Counted from the first letter of the stretch, positions 51,951-60,327 are shown. The stretch: DNA of 64,000 bases from Psychrobacillus psychrodurans (GCA_900114885.1 FOUN01000004.1:62001-126000); one strand, 5' to 3'. Program-made: numbers and translations. Notes: a model not told the origin generated them from the letters alone.

Positions 51951-52012
51951 ATGTTTCCGCTGGAGGCTGGAGTCGCCTCCTCCCCCTCCAATCAACTGAA
52001 TCGACCTCTCTA
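51951..52012. repeat. REP-like intergenic element, truncated copy C
   Basis: Minus strand TTGATTGGAGGGGGAGGAGGCGACTCC ending GCGGAAAC; shares the TTGATTGGAG start and GCGGAAA end of copies A and B. The 325-bp gap 51856-52180 otherwise contains the PadR operator and a terminator. Confidence 0.5.
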
Positions 52013-52070
52013 AAAACGACTAAAAATTTGTAATTGGATTAAGTAATTATGAAACTAATTAACGAACGAA

Positions 52071-52107
52071 AAAATGCCCGTGAAGTTAATAACTTCCTGA
52101 GCATTTT
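52071..52107 (-). terminator. Terminator after rpiR, left flank of ECF module
   Basis: AAAATGC.C..GAAGTTA / TAACTTC..G.GCATTTTTT hairpin. Nearly the same sequence recurs at 57344-57380, where it ends the opposite-strand operon. Confidence 0.8.
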
Positions 52108-52180
52108 CATATGTGGCTTACAATTAATTTAATCATGGGTGTTGTTCACTTAGTACATTAAGACAAGCGCATTCTTCCCC

Positions 52181-53011
52181 TTACCTCCCATTTTTATATT
52201 TTTCACGTAAATTATTCAAATACTCTAGATTGCCCAATGCTTTCTCACTTTTCATTTGTCCTAATGAGACGATTAAATGTTCGATAAAAAATGTAGCTGC
52301 TACCATAGAGTGGAATTCCTCTAAATCGCCGCGGTTCACATAGAAAGTTTGCGTACAACGTGTTTGAAATTCATGCACGATGTTATCGGTAAGAACTATG
52401 CTATGGCTCTGGATTTCTTTCGCATGATCCAGTAAAATCGCCGCTTCCCTCGTCAGCTTCACAAAGCCAAATACGAATACACAATCATTTTCTTGTAAAT
52501 GTAGGATTTGCTCAAAAAGCTCCTGATCATAGCTCGCTAATATTACTACATCAATTCCAAAACGCATTAGCCGATGTTTCAGTAAAAAGCCCAATCCCGT
52601 TGATGAGGTTGGTGCATATATAAAGAGCTTGCGACATGTAGCAATACGCTTAACACAAATTTGACTTTGCGTTTCGTCGATATGTTCAAGTGTATCTGTT
52701 AGCTGGTATTGTACAAAATCGAATATCGATTGTTGAAGCGACTTGCCATTGTCTTCTACCTTTGCCAAAATACGTTCAAATTTTGTTTTCGGAGTGATCA
52801 CCTGTTGCTCTAAATATCGTTTCTTGAACTCCTTAAAATTTCGGTATCCAATTTTACGCCAAAATCGGGAGAGTGTGGCATTGCTGCTCCCTAGAGTGGA
52901 GGCTAGCTCCGTTTCGTTTAAATACATGACAGCATTCTTATTTTTTTCAATGAAGTCGGCTATTTTTCGCTCGCTTTTCGTAAAATCAGAAAAGTTTTGT
53001 TGATTATTCAT
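52181..53011 (-). CDS. RpiR-family transcriptional regulator
   Basis: 276 aa. N-terminal HTH_6 domain: SDFTKSERKIADFIEKNKNAVMYLNETELASTLGSSNATLSRFWRKIGYRNFKEFKKRYLEQ; C-terminal SIS domain from about 115 (LFIYAPTSSTGLGFLLKHRLMRFG), which in this family binds phosphosugars. ATG at 53011 has AGAGG 8 bp upstream; earlier GTG/ATG codons are too close to it. Divergent from the ECF transporter operon, with a perfect 26-bp palindrome between them, so it almost certainly regulates that operon. The SIS domain suggests a phosphorylated sugar-like effector. Confidence 0.88.
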   Translation of the reverse strand: MNNQQNFSDFTKSERKIADFIEKNKNAVMYLNETELASTLGSSNATLSRFWRKIGYRNFKEFKKRYLEQQVITPKTKFERILAKVEDNGKSLQQSIFDFVQYQLTDTLEHIDETQSQICVKRIATCRKLFIYAPTSSTGLGFLLKHRLMRFGIDVVILASYDQELFEQILHLQENDCVFVFGFVKLTREAAILLDHAKEIQSHSIVLTDNIVHEFQTRCTQTFYVNRGDLEEFHSMVAATFFIEHLIVSLGQMKSEKALGNLEYLNNLREKYKNGR

Positions 53012-53033
53012 ATCCATCACCTCTTTATATAGT

Positions 53034-53059
53034 ATAAATGAAAAATATTTTTCATTTAT
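53034..53059. promoter_or_regulatory. 26-bp perfect palindrome, candidate RpiR operator
   Basis: Self-complementary over 26 bp, with core AATGAAAAATATTTTTCATT. It is 23 bp upstream of the rpiR start and about 50 bp before the -35 of the ECF operon promoter. Confidence 0.72.
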
Positions 53060-53106
53060 GATTATTTTGAAAATTTACAAATCAAAAATACTCTAGTAAT
53101 CAATCA

Positions 53107-53136
53107 TTTACATTGCACCTTCATACTGACTATAAA
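53107..53136 (+). promoter_or_regulatory. SigA-type promoter of the ECF operon
   Basis: TTTACA (53107-53112), 18-bp spacer, TATAAA (53131-53136), 25 bp before the S-component gene. Confidence 0.6.
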
Positions 53137-53161
53137 TTCAAAATATTAGAGGAGGATTTAT

Positions 53162-54019
53162 ATGTTAAAAGAACAAGCAACTTTTACACAGTCTCAAAAA
53201 ATGATGATCTTTATTTTGTCTATGTCGCTTTATGGATTAAGTAACATGTTTACAGAATTGATACCATCTGTTCAGCTCGGTCCGATTGAACTCCAAATTG
53301 ATTGTTTCGCATTTATTCCATTAGCACTTTGTATGTTGTTCCACCCATTCTACGCAGCAATCGGTGCTGCAACTGGAGAAATTATTTTTGGTGAACTTAT
53401 GCTTGGACAGTTTGGTGGCATCGGAGAAATCGAGAAATTCATTTTATTCTCAGTTGGGATGATTGTAGGCGGCTTGCTTGTTCGAAATCCGAAAAGCAAA
53501 GCACAGGTCGCTGTAGGGGCGATTTTAGGCTATGGACTATTCCTTGTTCTAAGTACAATTGTAGATATTTTAAAAGTTGTCATTGGAGTAGAAGAATTCG
53601 AGGCTGTACCTGGTCTTGCAGAAAGTATTTTCATTGTGGAGGGTGTCGAGTTTTTAACGGATCTTTTATTAACAGGTACTTTATTTACAGTTTTACCTGC
53701 ACTTTACTTAGTGCCACGCCTTTACGGTAAAGTAGAGCCATTGCTCGGATTAAAGCCACGAACTGCTACCAATTTCCGAGTGAGTGATGTAATTACACCA
53801 AAATTTTTAGTCATGAGTGCCCTTCTTTCCCTCTTAGCATTTGGTATTGCTTTGTTATCTGAAATGGACTTCAACATAGGGAGTTGGGAGCCAGAGTTTG
53901 TAGATACTTATGGCATTGGGGTTATTTGGGGAGTTATTTGCGTCGCTGTTATATGTGTGTGTATAACGCTTTGGTTAATGATGAAAAAAGGACGGGAAGA
54001 TTCACATGACCTCTCTTAA
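53162..54019 (+). CDS. ECF transporter S component-like membrane protein
   Basis: 285 aa with six or seven hydrophobic segments. FAFIPLALCMLFHPFYAAIGAATGEIIFGE resembles the ECF substrate-binding fold (Small Gly/Ala-rich pocket helices). Longer than typical S components (about 180-220 aa) because of an extra 60-80 C-terminal residues. AGAGGAGG precedes the ATG by 6 bp. It overlaps the ATPase gene by 14 bp. It would determine substrate specificity. It does not look like a BioY, ThiT, RibU or CbiM protein to the eye, so the substrate is unassigned. Confidence 0.72.
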   Translation: MLKEQATFTQSQKMMIFILSMSLYGLSNMFTELIPSVQLGPIELQIDCFAFIPLALCMLFHPFYAAIGAATGEIIFGELMLGQFGGIGEIEKFILFSVGMIVGGLLVRNPKSKAQVAVGAILGYGLFLVLSTIVDILKVVIGVEEFEAVPGLAESIFIVEGVEFLTDLLLTGTLFTVLPALYLVPRLYGKVEPLLGLKPRTATNFRVSDVITPKFLVMSALLSLLAFGIALLSEMDFNIGSWEPEFVDTYGIGVIWGVICVAVICVCITLWLMMKKGREDSHDLS

Positions 54020-55718
54020 ACCACTAATTGAATGCCAAGACTTGACCTTTCGCTATCCTGGGGAAGAAAAATTTATATTAAAGGATCTCACATGCACAAT
54101 TAATGAAGGGGAATTTCTAGCGATTATCGGTGGCAATGGATCTGGAAAATCGACATTATGTAAGGCATTCAATGGGCTAATCCCACACTTTTACGTTGGC
54201 GATTATACGGGAAAAGTGACTTTAGACGGAGTTTGTACTACTACAACTGATGTCGCCACCCTTTCCCAGTCAATTGGCTATGTGTATCAGGATTTTCAAA
54301 ACCAATTGCTACGCCCTACCGCTTTAGAAGATGCTTGCTTTATGCCCTTGAACTATGGACTGGACGATTATAAAGAGCGTGGTTTATGGGCTCTCGAAGT
54401 TACTGGCCTTCTCGATGTAAAGAACGAATTCATTTGGCGCCTAAGTGGCGGTCAGCAGCACTTATTAGCACTTGCCGGTGCAATTGCAATGCGACCAAAA
54501 CTATTAGTTATTGACGAACCGATTGCACAGCTCGACCCACATCATGCAGAGCAAATTTATGAAGTGTTAAAAAAACTTCATACAGACTACGGTATGACAA
54601 TTGTTGTAATCGAGCATCATACTGATTTTATTGCGGAGTATTGCAGTCATGTGATGCTACTTGATAAGGGTCAGGTTCTATGGAAGAAAGAAACAGTTGC
54701 TGCTCTCAATTGCGTAGAGGAATTATTGGAACGTAATATTTTTCCACCACAGGTTACGCAAATCGCTCATTCCCTACAGCTAAAGCAGCCGTACCCTGTT
54801 ACCTTAAAGCAGTCAATCCAAACATTTAAAGCTAGTCCGTGGAAGCAGCAGGCTACTGTGCATCATATACCACAGCATACAAAGCCAATGGTACAGCTCA
54901 ACAATATTGAGTTAGCCTATAACCAAAGGCTTGAGAATAATAAACTCGTGTTACAAAATATCTCTTTAGAGCTTTCTACGCATGAGCATATCGCACTCGT
55001 CGGCAATAACGGCGCAGGGAAATCCACTTTGTTGAAGGTCATTGCAGGTATTGTTCGACCTACAAGTGGAGAATTGTATATTCAGGAGCAGTTAATTGCA
55101 CGGGCAATGCCTGAAAAATTAGCTCAAGATATGGGCTTTATTTTTCAAAACCCAGAAGAAATGTTTATTGAGGATAGTGTGCGAAAGGAAATTAGCTTCT
55201 ATTTAAAATCACGCAAAGTTAATGATTATGAAACCTATGTGGATGAATTATTGGAAACATTTGAGCTAGTTGATTTACAGGATCAAGATGCTCGGCTTTT
55301 GAGCGGTGGACAGCAGCGTCGTGTTTCGTTAGCTATTGGAGCTGCGATGCGGCCTAAAATTTTATTGTTGGATGAGCCTACTGCAAATCTCGATATCGCT
55401 ACGAAGCAACACGTTCTTAACATGCTACTGGAGCTGAAGAAATATGTTCAGACAATTGTCATTGCAACACATGATATGGAGCTAGTAGCAGAGTGGTCTA
55501 GCCGTGTCGTTGTACTATCGAATGGCTGTATACTGGCTGATGATACGAGCGAGCGCATTTTCCAAAACCACGGCATTATGGCTGCTGGTCATATTAAAGC
55601 CCCTCAAGTTGTACAGCTTACAACGGCGCTTAGTCTACCTTATTGTTCATCGGTTAGCCAATTTATAGCCGGCTATTTACAGCAGGTAGAGCGAGGTGTT
55701 CACGTTGGAATGGGTTAA
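54006..55718 (+). CDS. ECF transporter fused double ATPase (A-A')
   Basis: 570-aa fusion of two ABC ATPase domains in one chain, like YkoD. First domain: Walker A GGNGSGKST (42-50), signature RLSGGQQHLLALAGAI, Walker B LLVIDEPIAQLDP. Second domain (from about 295): GNNGAGKSTLL, LLSGGQQRRVSLAIGAAMRPKILLLDEPTANLDI. Both sets look catalytically complete. In ECF transporters the ATPases drive toppling of the S component through the T protein. It overlaps both neighbours (14 bp with S, up to 23 bp with T). Confidence 0.93.
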   Translation: MTSLKPLIECQDLTFRYPGEEKFILKDLTCTINEGEFLAIIGGNGSGKSTLCKAFNGLIPHFYVGDYTGKVTLDGVCTTTTDVATLSQSIGYVYQDFQNQLLRPTALEDACFMPLNYGLDDYKERGLWALEVTGLLDVKNEFIWRLSGGQQHLLALAGAIAMRPKLLVIDEPIAQLDPHHAEQIYEVLKKLHTDYGMTIVVIEHHTDFIAEYCSHVMLLDKGQVLWKKETVAALNCVEELLERNIFPPQVTQIAHSLQLKQPYPVTLKQSIQTFKASPWKQQATVHHIPQHTKPMVQLNNIELAYNQRLENNKLVLQNISLELSTHEHIALVGNNGAGKSTLLKVIAGIVRPTSGELYIQEQLIARAMPEKLAQDMGFIFQNPEEMFIEDSVRKEISFYLKSRKVNDYETYVDELLETFELVDLQDQDARLLSGGQQRRVSLAIGAAMRPKILLLDEPTANLDIATKQHVLNMLLELKKYVQTIVIATHDMELVAEWSSRVVVLSNGCILADDTSERIFQNHGIMAAGHIKAPQVVQLTTALSLPYCSSVSQFIAGYLQQVERGVHVGMG

Positions 55719-56523
55719 AAAACTAGAGGATAGGCTTTCACTAGAATATATCAAACAGGAATTGCTGCGTACGGCTTTTAGTACCGAAAAAAGTTTCTTC
55801 ACACAGCTCGATCCACGCATTTTATTGGCATGGTATGGCTACTTTGCGATTGTGCCTTGGTTTATTTATGAGCATGTTACACTAGTTGGTTACTTGCTAT
55901 TCATGGTCATTTTAACGGTTATCGCTCGGGTAAGTCCTTTAATCTTGACTGTTCTTGCAGTGGGTCTAGCTGGTGAAATACTACTCCTCGGCTTTATTGC
56001 GCTCCTATTTGGTGGAGATTTGAGTATTGTTGCACCAATGTTTTGGCTATCCATTAAACTTGCTGTTATATCTTTAGCAAGCGTGACTGTATTTTCAAGC
56101 ATTAATCCGGAGAAATTTAGCGATGCACTCCTCCGTCTTGGTGCGCCAGCTCAGTTTTCATTTAGTGTAGCGTATGCCTATCGAATTTTACCTACATTAC
56201 TAGAGGAATTTCAGCAGATTATACTTTCATATCGCCTACGTGGATTAGCACCAAGTAAGAATGGTGTGCTCTACTTTCGAAAAATTTATTATTATATCAC
56301 GATGCTTATTAAATCGTTTTATCCGCTCATTTTAAACAGCGCTAAACGCTCCCGCACAACAGTGGAAGCGTTAGAAATTAAAGGCTTTAGCTATGCTGCA
56401 AAGGATAAACGTGTATTAAAGATGAAAACAAATTACTTACAAACATCACAAATGGACTGGCTGTTCCTACTATTAACAGTGTGCTATGTAGTGATAGTAC
56501 ACAGCCTACAACTTATACTTTAA
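55705..56523 (+). CDS. ECF transporter transmembrane T component
   Basis: 272 aa. Four to five membrane helices and the cytoplasmic coupling motifs: LRLGAPAQFSFSVAYAYRILPTLLEEFQQIILSYRLRG and NSAKRSRTTVEALEIKGF, corresponding to the two Ala-Arg-Gly-type helices that dock onto the ATPases. Start: TTG at 55705 has GAGGTG 6 bp upstream; a GTG three codons earlier is possible. Followed by the PHP gene after 12 bp. Confidence 0.86.
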   Translation: MEWVKKLEDRLSLEYIKQELLRTAFSTEKSFFTQLDPRILLAWYGYFAIVPWFIYEHVTLVGYLLFMVILTVIARVSPLILTVLAVGLAGEILLLGFIALLFGGDLSIVAPMFWLSIKLAVISLASVTVFSSINPEKFSDALLRLGAPAQFSFSVAYAYRILPTLLEEFQQIILSYRLRGLAPSKNGVLYFRKIYYYITMLIKSFYPLILNSAKRSRTTVEALEIKGFSYAAKDKRVLKMKTNYLQTSQMDWLFLLLTVCYVVIVHSLQLIL

Positions 56524-56535
56524 GGAGCGAAAACG

Positions 56536-57309
56536 ATGAATATAGATCTTCATACGCATGCAAAGTTATCTAAAAAGGTTGATTTTTCTTTAGCATATTT
56601 TCAGGAAATGGTGAAGATTGCCGTACAGCGCGGATTGGACGCGATTGCTATTACAGAGCATTTTAATACGAAAAACTTTGCAGACGTTTATCGTACATTA
56701 GATGAGCACTATCATTATAATGGTAATTATTATGAAATGGAGGGCTTAAAGGTATTTCCAGGCATGGAGGTTGATATCGGAGAGGTCGGTCATATATTGT
56801 GCATAGGAGAGCTTGGACAAATTCGTGCACTACGTGAGGCACTGAATAGTCATGAGACTAAGCGACAATTCATTCCCTTTGCTGCACTTTTGCAGTTAAC
56901 TGCGAGTTATCCTGACATGCTTGTAATTGGAGCACATCCGTTTAGAGAAAGCACACCTTTAATAGATCTAGACCCTGCACTTCTTGGTCAGCTCGACGCT
57001 ATCGATTTAAATGGCAAGGATTTATATAGCCGTGGCATCAAACAAAATTGCGCCGATTTAGAAGCGCTCAGCAAACAAATAAATAAACCGGTAGTCGCAG
57101 GTAGCGACACCCATCACTATATGCAATATGGGGTCGTATATAATACCTTCCACACAACATGCGAAACAGTAGCACAGCTAAAAAAACAAATTATCGACCA
57201 AGCTTTCACAATCAAAATTGACGAAAACCTACCAATTCACGTTGCCGAAGCTGTCCGCTTAAAGGACATTGCCAAAAATGAGATGATTCTTACACAAAGC
57301 GGAAAGTAA
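56536..57309 (+). CDS. PHP-domain phosphohydrolase
   Basis: 257-aa PHP metallohydrolase. Metal-site motifs in order: DLHTHAKLS (His6, His8), AITEHFN (His near 43), FPGMEVDIG (Glu), IGAHPFRES (His near 137) and GSDTHHY (Asp/His near 194). Standalone, with no polymerase domain; comparable to histidinol-phosphatase and trinuclear phosphoesterases. ATG with AAGGAG 7 bp upstream. As the last gene of the ECF operon it probably hydrolyses a phosphoester of the imported compound or of a derivative. Substrate unknown. Confidence 0.87.
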   Translation: MNIDLHTHAKLSKKVDFSLAYFQEMVKIAVQRGLDAIAITEHFNTKNFADVYRTLDEHYHYNGNYYEMEGLKVFPGMEVDIGEVGHILCIGELGQIRALREALNSHETKRQFIPFAALLQLTASYPDMLVIGAHPFRESTPLIDLDPALLGQLDAIDLNGKDLYSRGIKQNCADLEALSKQINKPVVAGSDTHHYMQYGVVYNTFHTTCETVAQLKKQIIDQAFTIKIDENLPIHVAEAVRLKDIAKNEMILTQSGK

Positions 57310-57343
57310 TAAGAAACCCCTGTATCGTTTTTGAATATGAAAT

Positions 57344-57380
57344 AAAATGCCCGTGAAGTAATAACTTCATGGGCATTTTT
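57344..57380 (+). terminator. Terminator after PHP gene, right flank of ECF module
   Basis: AAAATGCCCGTGAAGT / ACTTCATGGGCATTTTT (interrupted) hairpin, 35 bp after the PHP stop. Homologous to the left-flank terminator at 52071-52107, with similar sequence continuing for about 50 bp (GTTCACTTARTACAT). Confidence 0.85.
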
Positions 57381-57437
57381 GGCGCTTACCTTGATTGTAG
57401 TTCACTTAATACATACTGGGTAACTGCACTAACCTGA

Positions 57438-58442
57438 TTAATCTTCCATAAGCAATTCATTTGCTATTAGCTTATATGAATTTCTTCGATCCTCAGCAGA
57501 ATATGTAATGGTACTTAGCATGATTTCATCTGCTTTGTATGTAGCTTGCAACTCGATTAATTTCTGTTTTACTTCCTGCGGATTACCGATGATTATGTTC
57601 TTTTTCATTTTATCGAATGGATCTTTCTCTCGATCGTCCAACTTATATTCCCTTGCTTCTTTTATAGAAGGAATTCCCCTACCGCCCTCCCCTTTAGCCT
57701 TCTGCAGTTCCCAGATGAGCGCACTTAATGATATTTCATTAGCTTTTTCAGTTGTTTCTGCACAAATGACTGAAACGGTTATGATAACTTGAGCTGGTTG
57801 TCCTTGTTTTCTAGGAGTAAAAGCTTCCAGATATTCCTGAATAATAGATGGCCCATCATTGTTACTCATAAATTGACCGAATGCATAAGCAATCCCATTT
57901 TCCGCAGCAAGTAAAGCACTTTTTTTACTAGTCCCAAGCAGCCAGGGTAGCGGTGATACCTCTGGAATTGGTGTAGCAGAAATTTTAGAGTACTCCTGTT
58001 CAGCTGGAAAATCATCATCTAGAAAATGGAGTAAATCCTTCACTAAGCTAGGCATTTTATAGACGTTCTGTAAAAAGTTATCCGATAAAGCATTCGTTAC
58101 TTCAGCTGATCCTCCTGAAGCACGTCCTATACCCACATCAATACGATTAGGAAATAAAGTAGCGAGTGTATTATAAATTTCTGCAACTTTAAACGGTTTA
58201 TAATGTGGCAATAAAACAGCTCCCGAACCAATGCGAATTGTTTTTGTATTTGCCCCGATATAACTTAAAATCACCTCAGGAACTGAACTTGCTAATCCAG
58301 GTAAGTCATGATGTTCCGTAACCCAATAGCGAGTATAACCTAGGGCCTCTCCGGCCTGTGCTAACTTCAACGATTCATCCAGAGCCTCTTTGGCTGTTTG
58401 AGTTGAAGAGATCGGTGATTGATCTAGAATACTTAACTTCAA
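57438..58442 (-). CDS. LLM-class flavin-dependent oxidoreductase
   Basis: 334-aa bacterial luciferase-like monooxygenase of the MsnO8/YtmO-like group. Fold landmarks: LAQAGEALGYTRYWVTEHHDLPGLASSVPEVILSYIGANTKTIRIGSGAVLLPHYKPFKVAEIYNTLATLFPNRIDVGIGRASG (TIM-barrel with flavin-site), WLLGTSKKSALLAAENGIAYAFG. Uses FMNH2 or F420-like cofactor; in Bacilli FMN is expected. TTG start with GGGGGAATGG upstream. Converges on the ECF operon. The substrate is unknown; desulfonation or xenobiotic oxidation are common guesses without evidence here. Confidence 0.88.
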   Translation of the reverse strand: MKLSILDQSPISSTQTAKEALDESLKLAQAGEALGYTRYWVTEHHDLPGLASSVPEVILSYIGANTKTIRIGSGAVLLPHYKPFKVAEIYNTLATLFPNRIDVGIGRASGGSAEVTNALSDNFLQNVYKMPSLVKDLLHFLDDDFPAEQEYSKISATPIPEVSPLPWLLGTSKKSALLAAENGIAYAFGQFMSNNDGPSIIQEYLEAFTPRKQGQPAQVIITVSVICAETTEKANEISLSALIWELQKAKGEGGRGIPSIKEAREYKLDDREKDPFDKMKKNIIIGNPQEVKQKLIELQATYKADEIMLSTITYSAEDRRNSYKLIANELLMED

Positions 58443-58459
58443 CTGTCCATTCCCCCTTC

Positions 58460-58768
58460 TTATATCTCCGTCTCCAGCAAACTCAGTTTATATTCTCCAA
58501 CTTGCCCTTCCTCATATAAGTTAGTAATGGATGTAGAGTAATTAATAATCGTTCCTCGGAAAAATAAAACAGCGTCCGGAACAGTAACTTCAAAAGTACC
58601 TCTATACAGTAAAGTAGCAATATCATGATAATCTTCACTTGTTACATCAAATACGACTGAAATTTGGTGTAAACCATTTACTTTTTCTTCTTCATAGTGA
58701 CTTACTTTGATTAATGTATTATCTAATATTATTTCCTTCACCATATTATCTTCTACGTTTTCGCTCAT
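58460..58768 (-). CDS. DUF3219 family protein (YkvR-like)
   Basis: 102 aa from MSENVEDNMVKEIILDNTLIKVSHYEEE; beta-rich, ending GEYKLSLLETEI. The sequence fits the DUF3219/YkvR small-protein family of Bacillales, for which no function is known. Start chosen from the AGGAGGTG 9 bp upstream; the longer frame overlaps the next gene. 17 bp from the oxidoreductase gene, so possibly co-transcribed. No membrane segment or signal peptide. Confidence 0.75.
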   Translation of the reverse strand: MSENVEDNMVKEIILDNTLIKVSHYEEEKVNGLHQISVVFDVTSEDYHDIATLLYRGTFEVTVPDAVLFFRGTIINYSTSITNLYEEGQVGEYKLSLLETEI

Positions 58769-58803
58769 TCCAAACACCTCCTGATTTATATACTGGATAT
58801 AGT

Positions 58804-58971
58804 TCACAGTGTATCTTTGTTAACCTTCACGCCAATAATCTTTAATTGATCACTATACTCGAGGGATACAACTTTTCTAGCTTGTATTGAAGTTCTCGCT
58901 GTCACGGGTATTGTTTGCACTTTACCGTTAATTTCAGCCTCAACTATAAAGCATTTCGCTCCGCATTTCAT
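58804..58971 (-). CDS. Small hypothetical protein with N-terminal CGAKC
   Basis: 55 aa starting MKCGAKCFIVEAEINGKVQTIPVTARTSIQARKVV. Two Cys in the first seven residues and a beta-strand-rich body. Strong GAGGAGG 7 bp before the ATG, which argues for a real gene. Located 35 bp upstream of the YkvR-like gene, same direction. Function unknown. Confidence 0.65.
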   Translation of the reverse strand: MKCGAKCFIVEAEINGKVQTIPVTARTSIQARKVVSLEYSDQLKIIGVKVNKDTL

Positions 58972-59396
58972 GAGCATCCTCCTCATTAAACAGATTTCTG
59001 TAGTATGACATCAAATAAAATTGAGGTTTTATTTGGCACACATTTCTCTTATTTATGACCATTCTTCTATAACGTACGATACCAGACAAGGTTTGTTAAT
59101 TCTCTATCTTAAGCATACATGAAGTATTTTGTTAGAACCAATGAAGCGAATTTATTTATAGCTATTTTCATCCTCAACCAACAACTATTGCTGTAAAATA
59201 TATTGTTATAATACTCTCGTATTTTAGATTTATAAAAATAGTATGATAAAATAAATTGAAATTAATCCCAAAATAAATCATAACAATTTACCTTTTTATT
59301 CAAGTAATTGAAGTAAAAGAAAAATAATTTTCACATAAAATATTACGAAAAGTAAACGTACTAGTTTTGAAAATTTAATAGTTTAGGGTGGTTTCA
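58972..59396. other. Intergenic 425 bp, nothing recognised
   Basis: A/T-rich sequence upstream of the decayed prolyl-hydroxylase gene. No open frame with a ribosome-binding site, no clear hairpin or operator. Confidence 0.5.
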
Positions 59397-60013
59397 AGTT
59401 GATACGAAGAATAAAGAGCAAACTATATTTGATCACGCTGGGAACAAAATAATGACAGATAGATAAAGAGATTGACATAGTCACTAGATTAGAGGAGCCT
59501 AAGTAACGAGGAATGCGATGAACTAGTCAGATTGTCTAAGGATAAAATGAAACGTTCAAAAATTGGAACGACACGAGAAGAAAATGAACTGAGAACAAGT
59601 AGTAGTATGTTTTTGGAAGAAAGTGAAAATGAAATTATAGCTAGAGTCGAAAAAAGGTCTCCTCTATTATGAATATCCCAATTGAACATGGAAAAGGTCT
59701 TCAAATTCTTCGGTATACCCCTGGTCAGGAATATGAAGCTCATCATGATTTCTTTTCATCAACAAGTAAAGTAGCAAGCAATAATAGAATTAGTACACTC
59801 GTTATGTACTTAAACGCCGTAGAACAAGGCGGGGAAACTTTTTTCCCTAAACTGAACTTTTCAGTAACACCCAAAAAAGGTATGGCCGTTTATTTCGAGT
59901 ATTTCTATAACGATCAAAACCTAAACGATTTAACTTTACATGGTGGAGCACCAGTTATAACTGGTGAAAAATGGGTTGCAACACAGTGGATGAGAAAGCA
60001 AAAAGTAAGATAA
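59397..60013 (+). pseudogene. Decayed prolyl 4-hydroxylase-like 2OG-Fe(II) oxygenase
   Basis: The C-terminal 114 codons (59669-60013) are intact and very close to the Bacillus collagen-like P4H: HxD iron ligands in EAHHDFF, NNRISTLVMYLN, GGETFFPKLN, the distal His in TLHGGAPV and the 2OG-binding Lys in GEKWVATQW. Upstream the matching N-terminal part is broken in at least three places: NKEQTIFDHAGNKIMTDR ends with a one-base insertion (about 59462); EIDIVTRLEEP then loses about 14 codons near 59505; SNEECDELVRLSKDKMKRSKIG...VEKRSPLL continues to a one-base shift at about 59667. No valid start codon remains. Probably non-functional. Confidence 0.88.
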
Positions 60014-60116
60014 AAGATGCTGCCCTAGTTCGACTAATTAAATAAAAGATTAGTATGCAAGAGATAGTTTTAAAACTTTATCCTAAACCAGGTTAGTATT
60101 AGCTCAAATAGAAAAT

Positions 60117-60149
60117 AGCCTCTAATTCATTTGAATTAGAGGCTTTTTA
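60117..60149. terminator. Intrinsic terminator
   Basis: AGCCTCTAATTCA / TGAATTAGAGGCT, a 13-bp perfect stem with a 2-nt loop and T5, about 100 bp downstream of the P4H remnant (plus strand). Confidence 0.8.
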
Positions 60150-60209
60150 AAATGTGTAAATATCTTGTTATCTATTATCAACCGCACAAGGTACCTGTTC
60201 CATTAATCC

Positions 60210-60320
60210 TTATTTAGAAACAATGCCTTGTTTTACTGCGTTTCCGTTAGCGTCAACGAGGTTCGTTGTTGAGTTGAATTCAACAGGTCCTCTAACATAT
60301 AACTGAATAATCTTCTTCAA
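60210..60320 (-). CDS. Possible 36-aa small protein or gene fragment
   Basis: Frame from TTG at 60320 reading KKIIQLYVRGPVEFNSTTNL, then VDANGNAVKQGIVSK. The composition is protein-like and the frame starts 8 bp after the helicase stop codon, but no Shine-Dalgarno site is visible. It could be a translationally coupled small protein or the C-terminal remnant of a surface protein. Not identified. Confidence 0.35.
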   Translation of the reverse strand: MKKIIQLYVRGPVEFNSTTNLVDANGNAVKQGIVSK

Positions 60321-60327
60321 AGATCTA

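Noticed and set aside
56536-57309. PHP protein as a second CpsB-type tyrosine phosphatase
   Set aside because: It lacks the CpsB N-terminal DIHNHILPG pattern and is in an ECF operon without BY-kinase genes.
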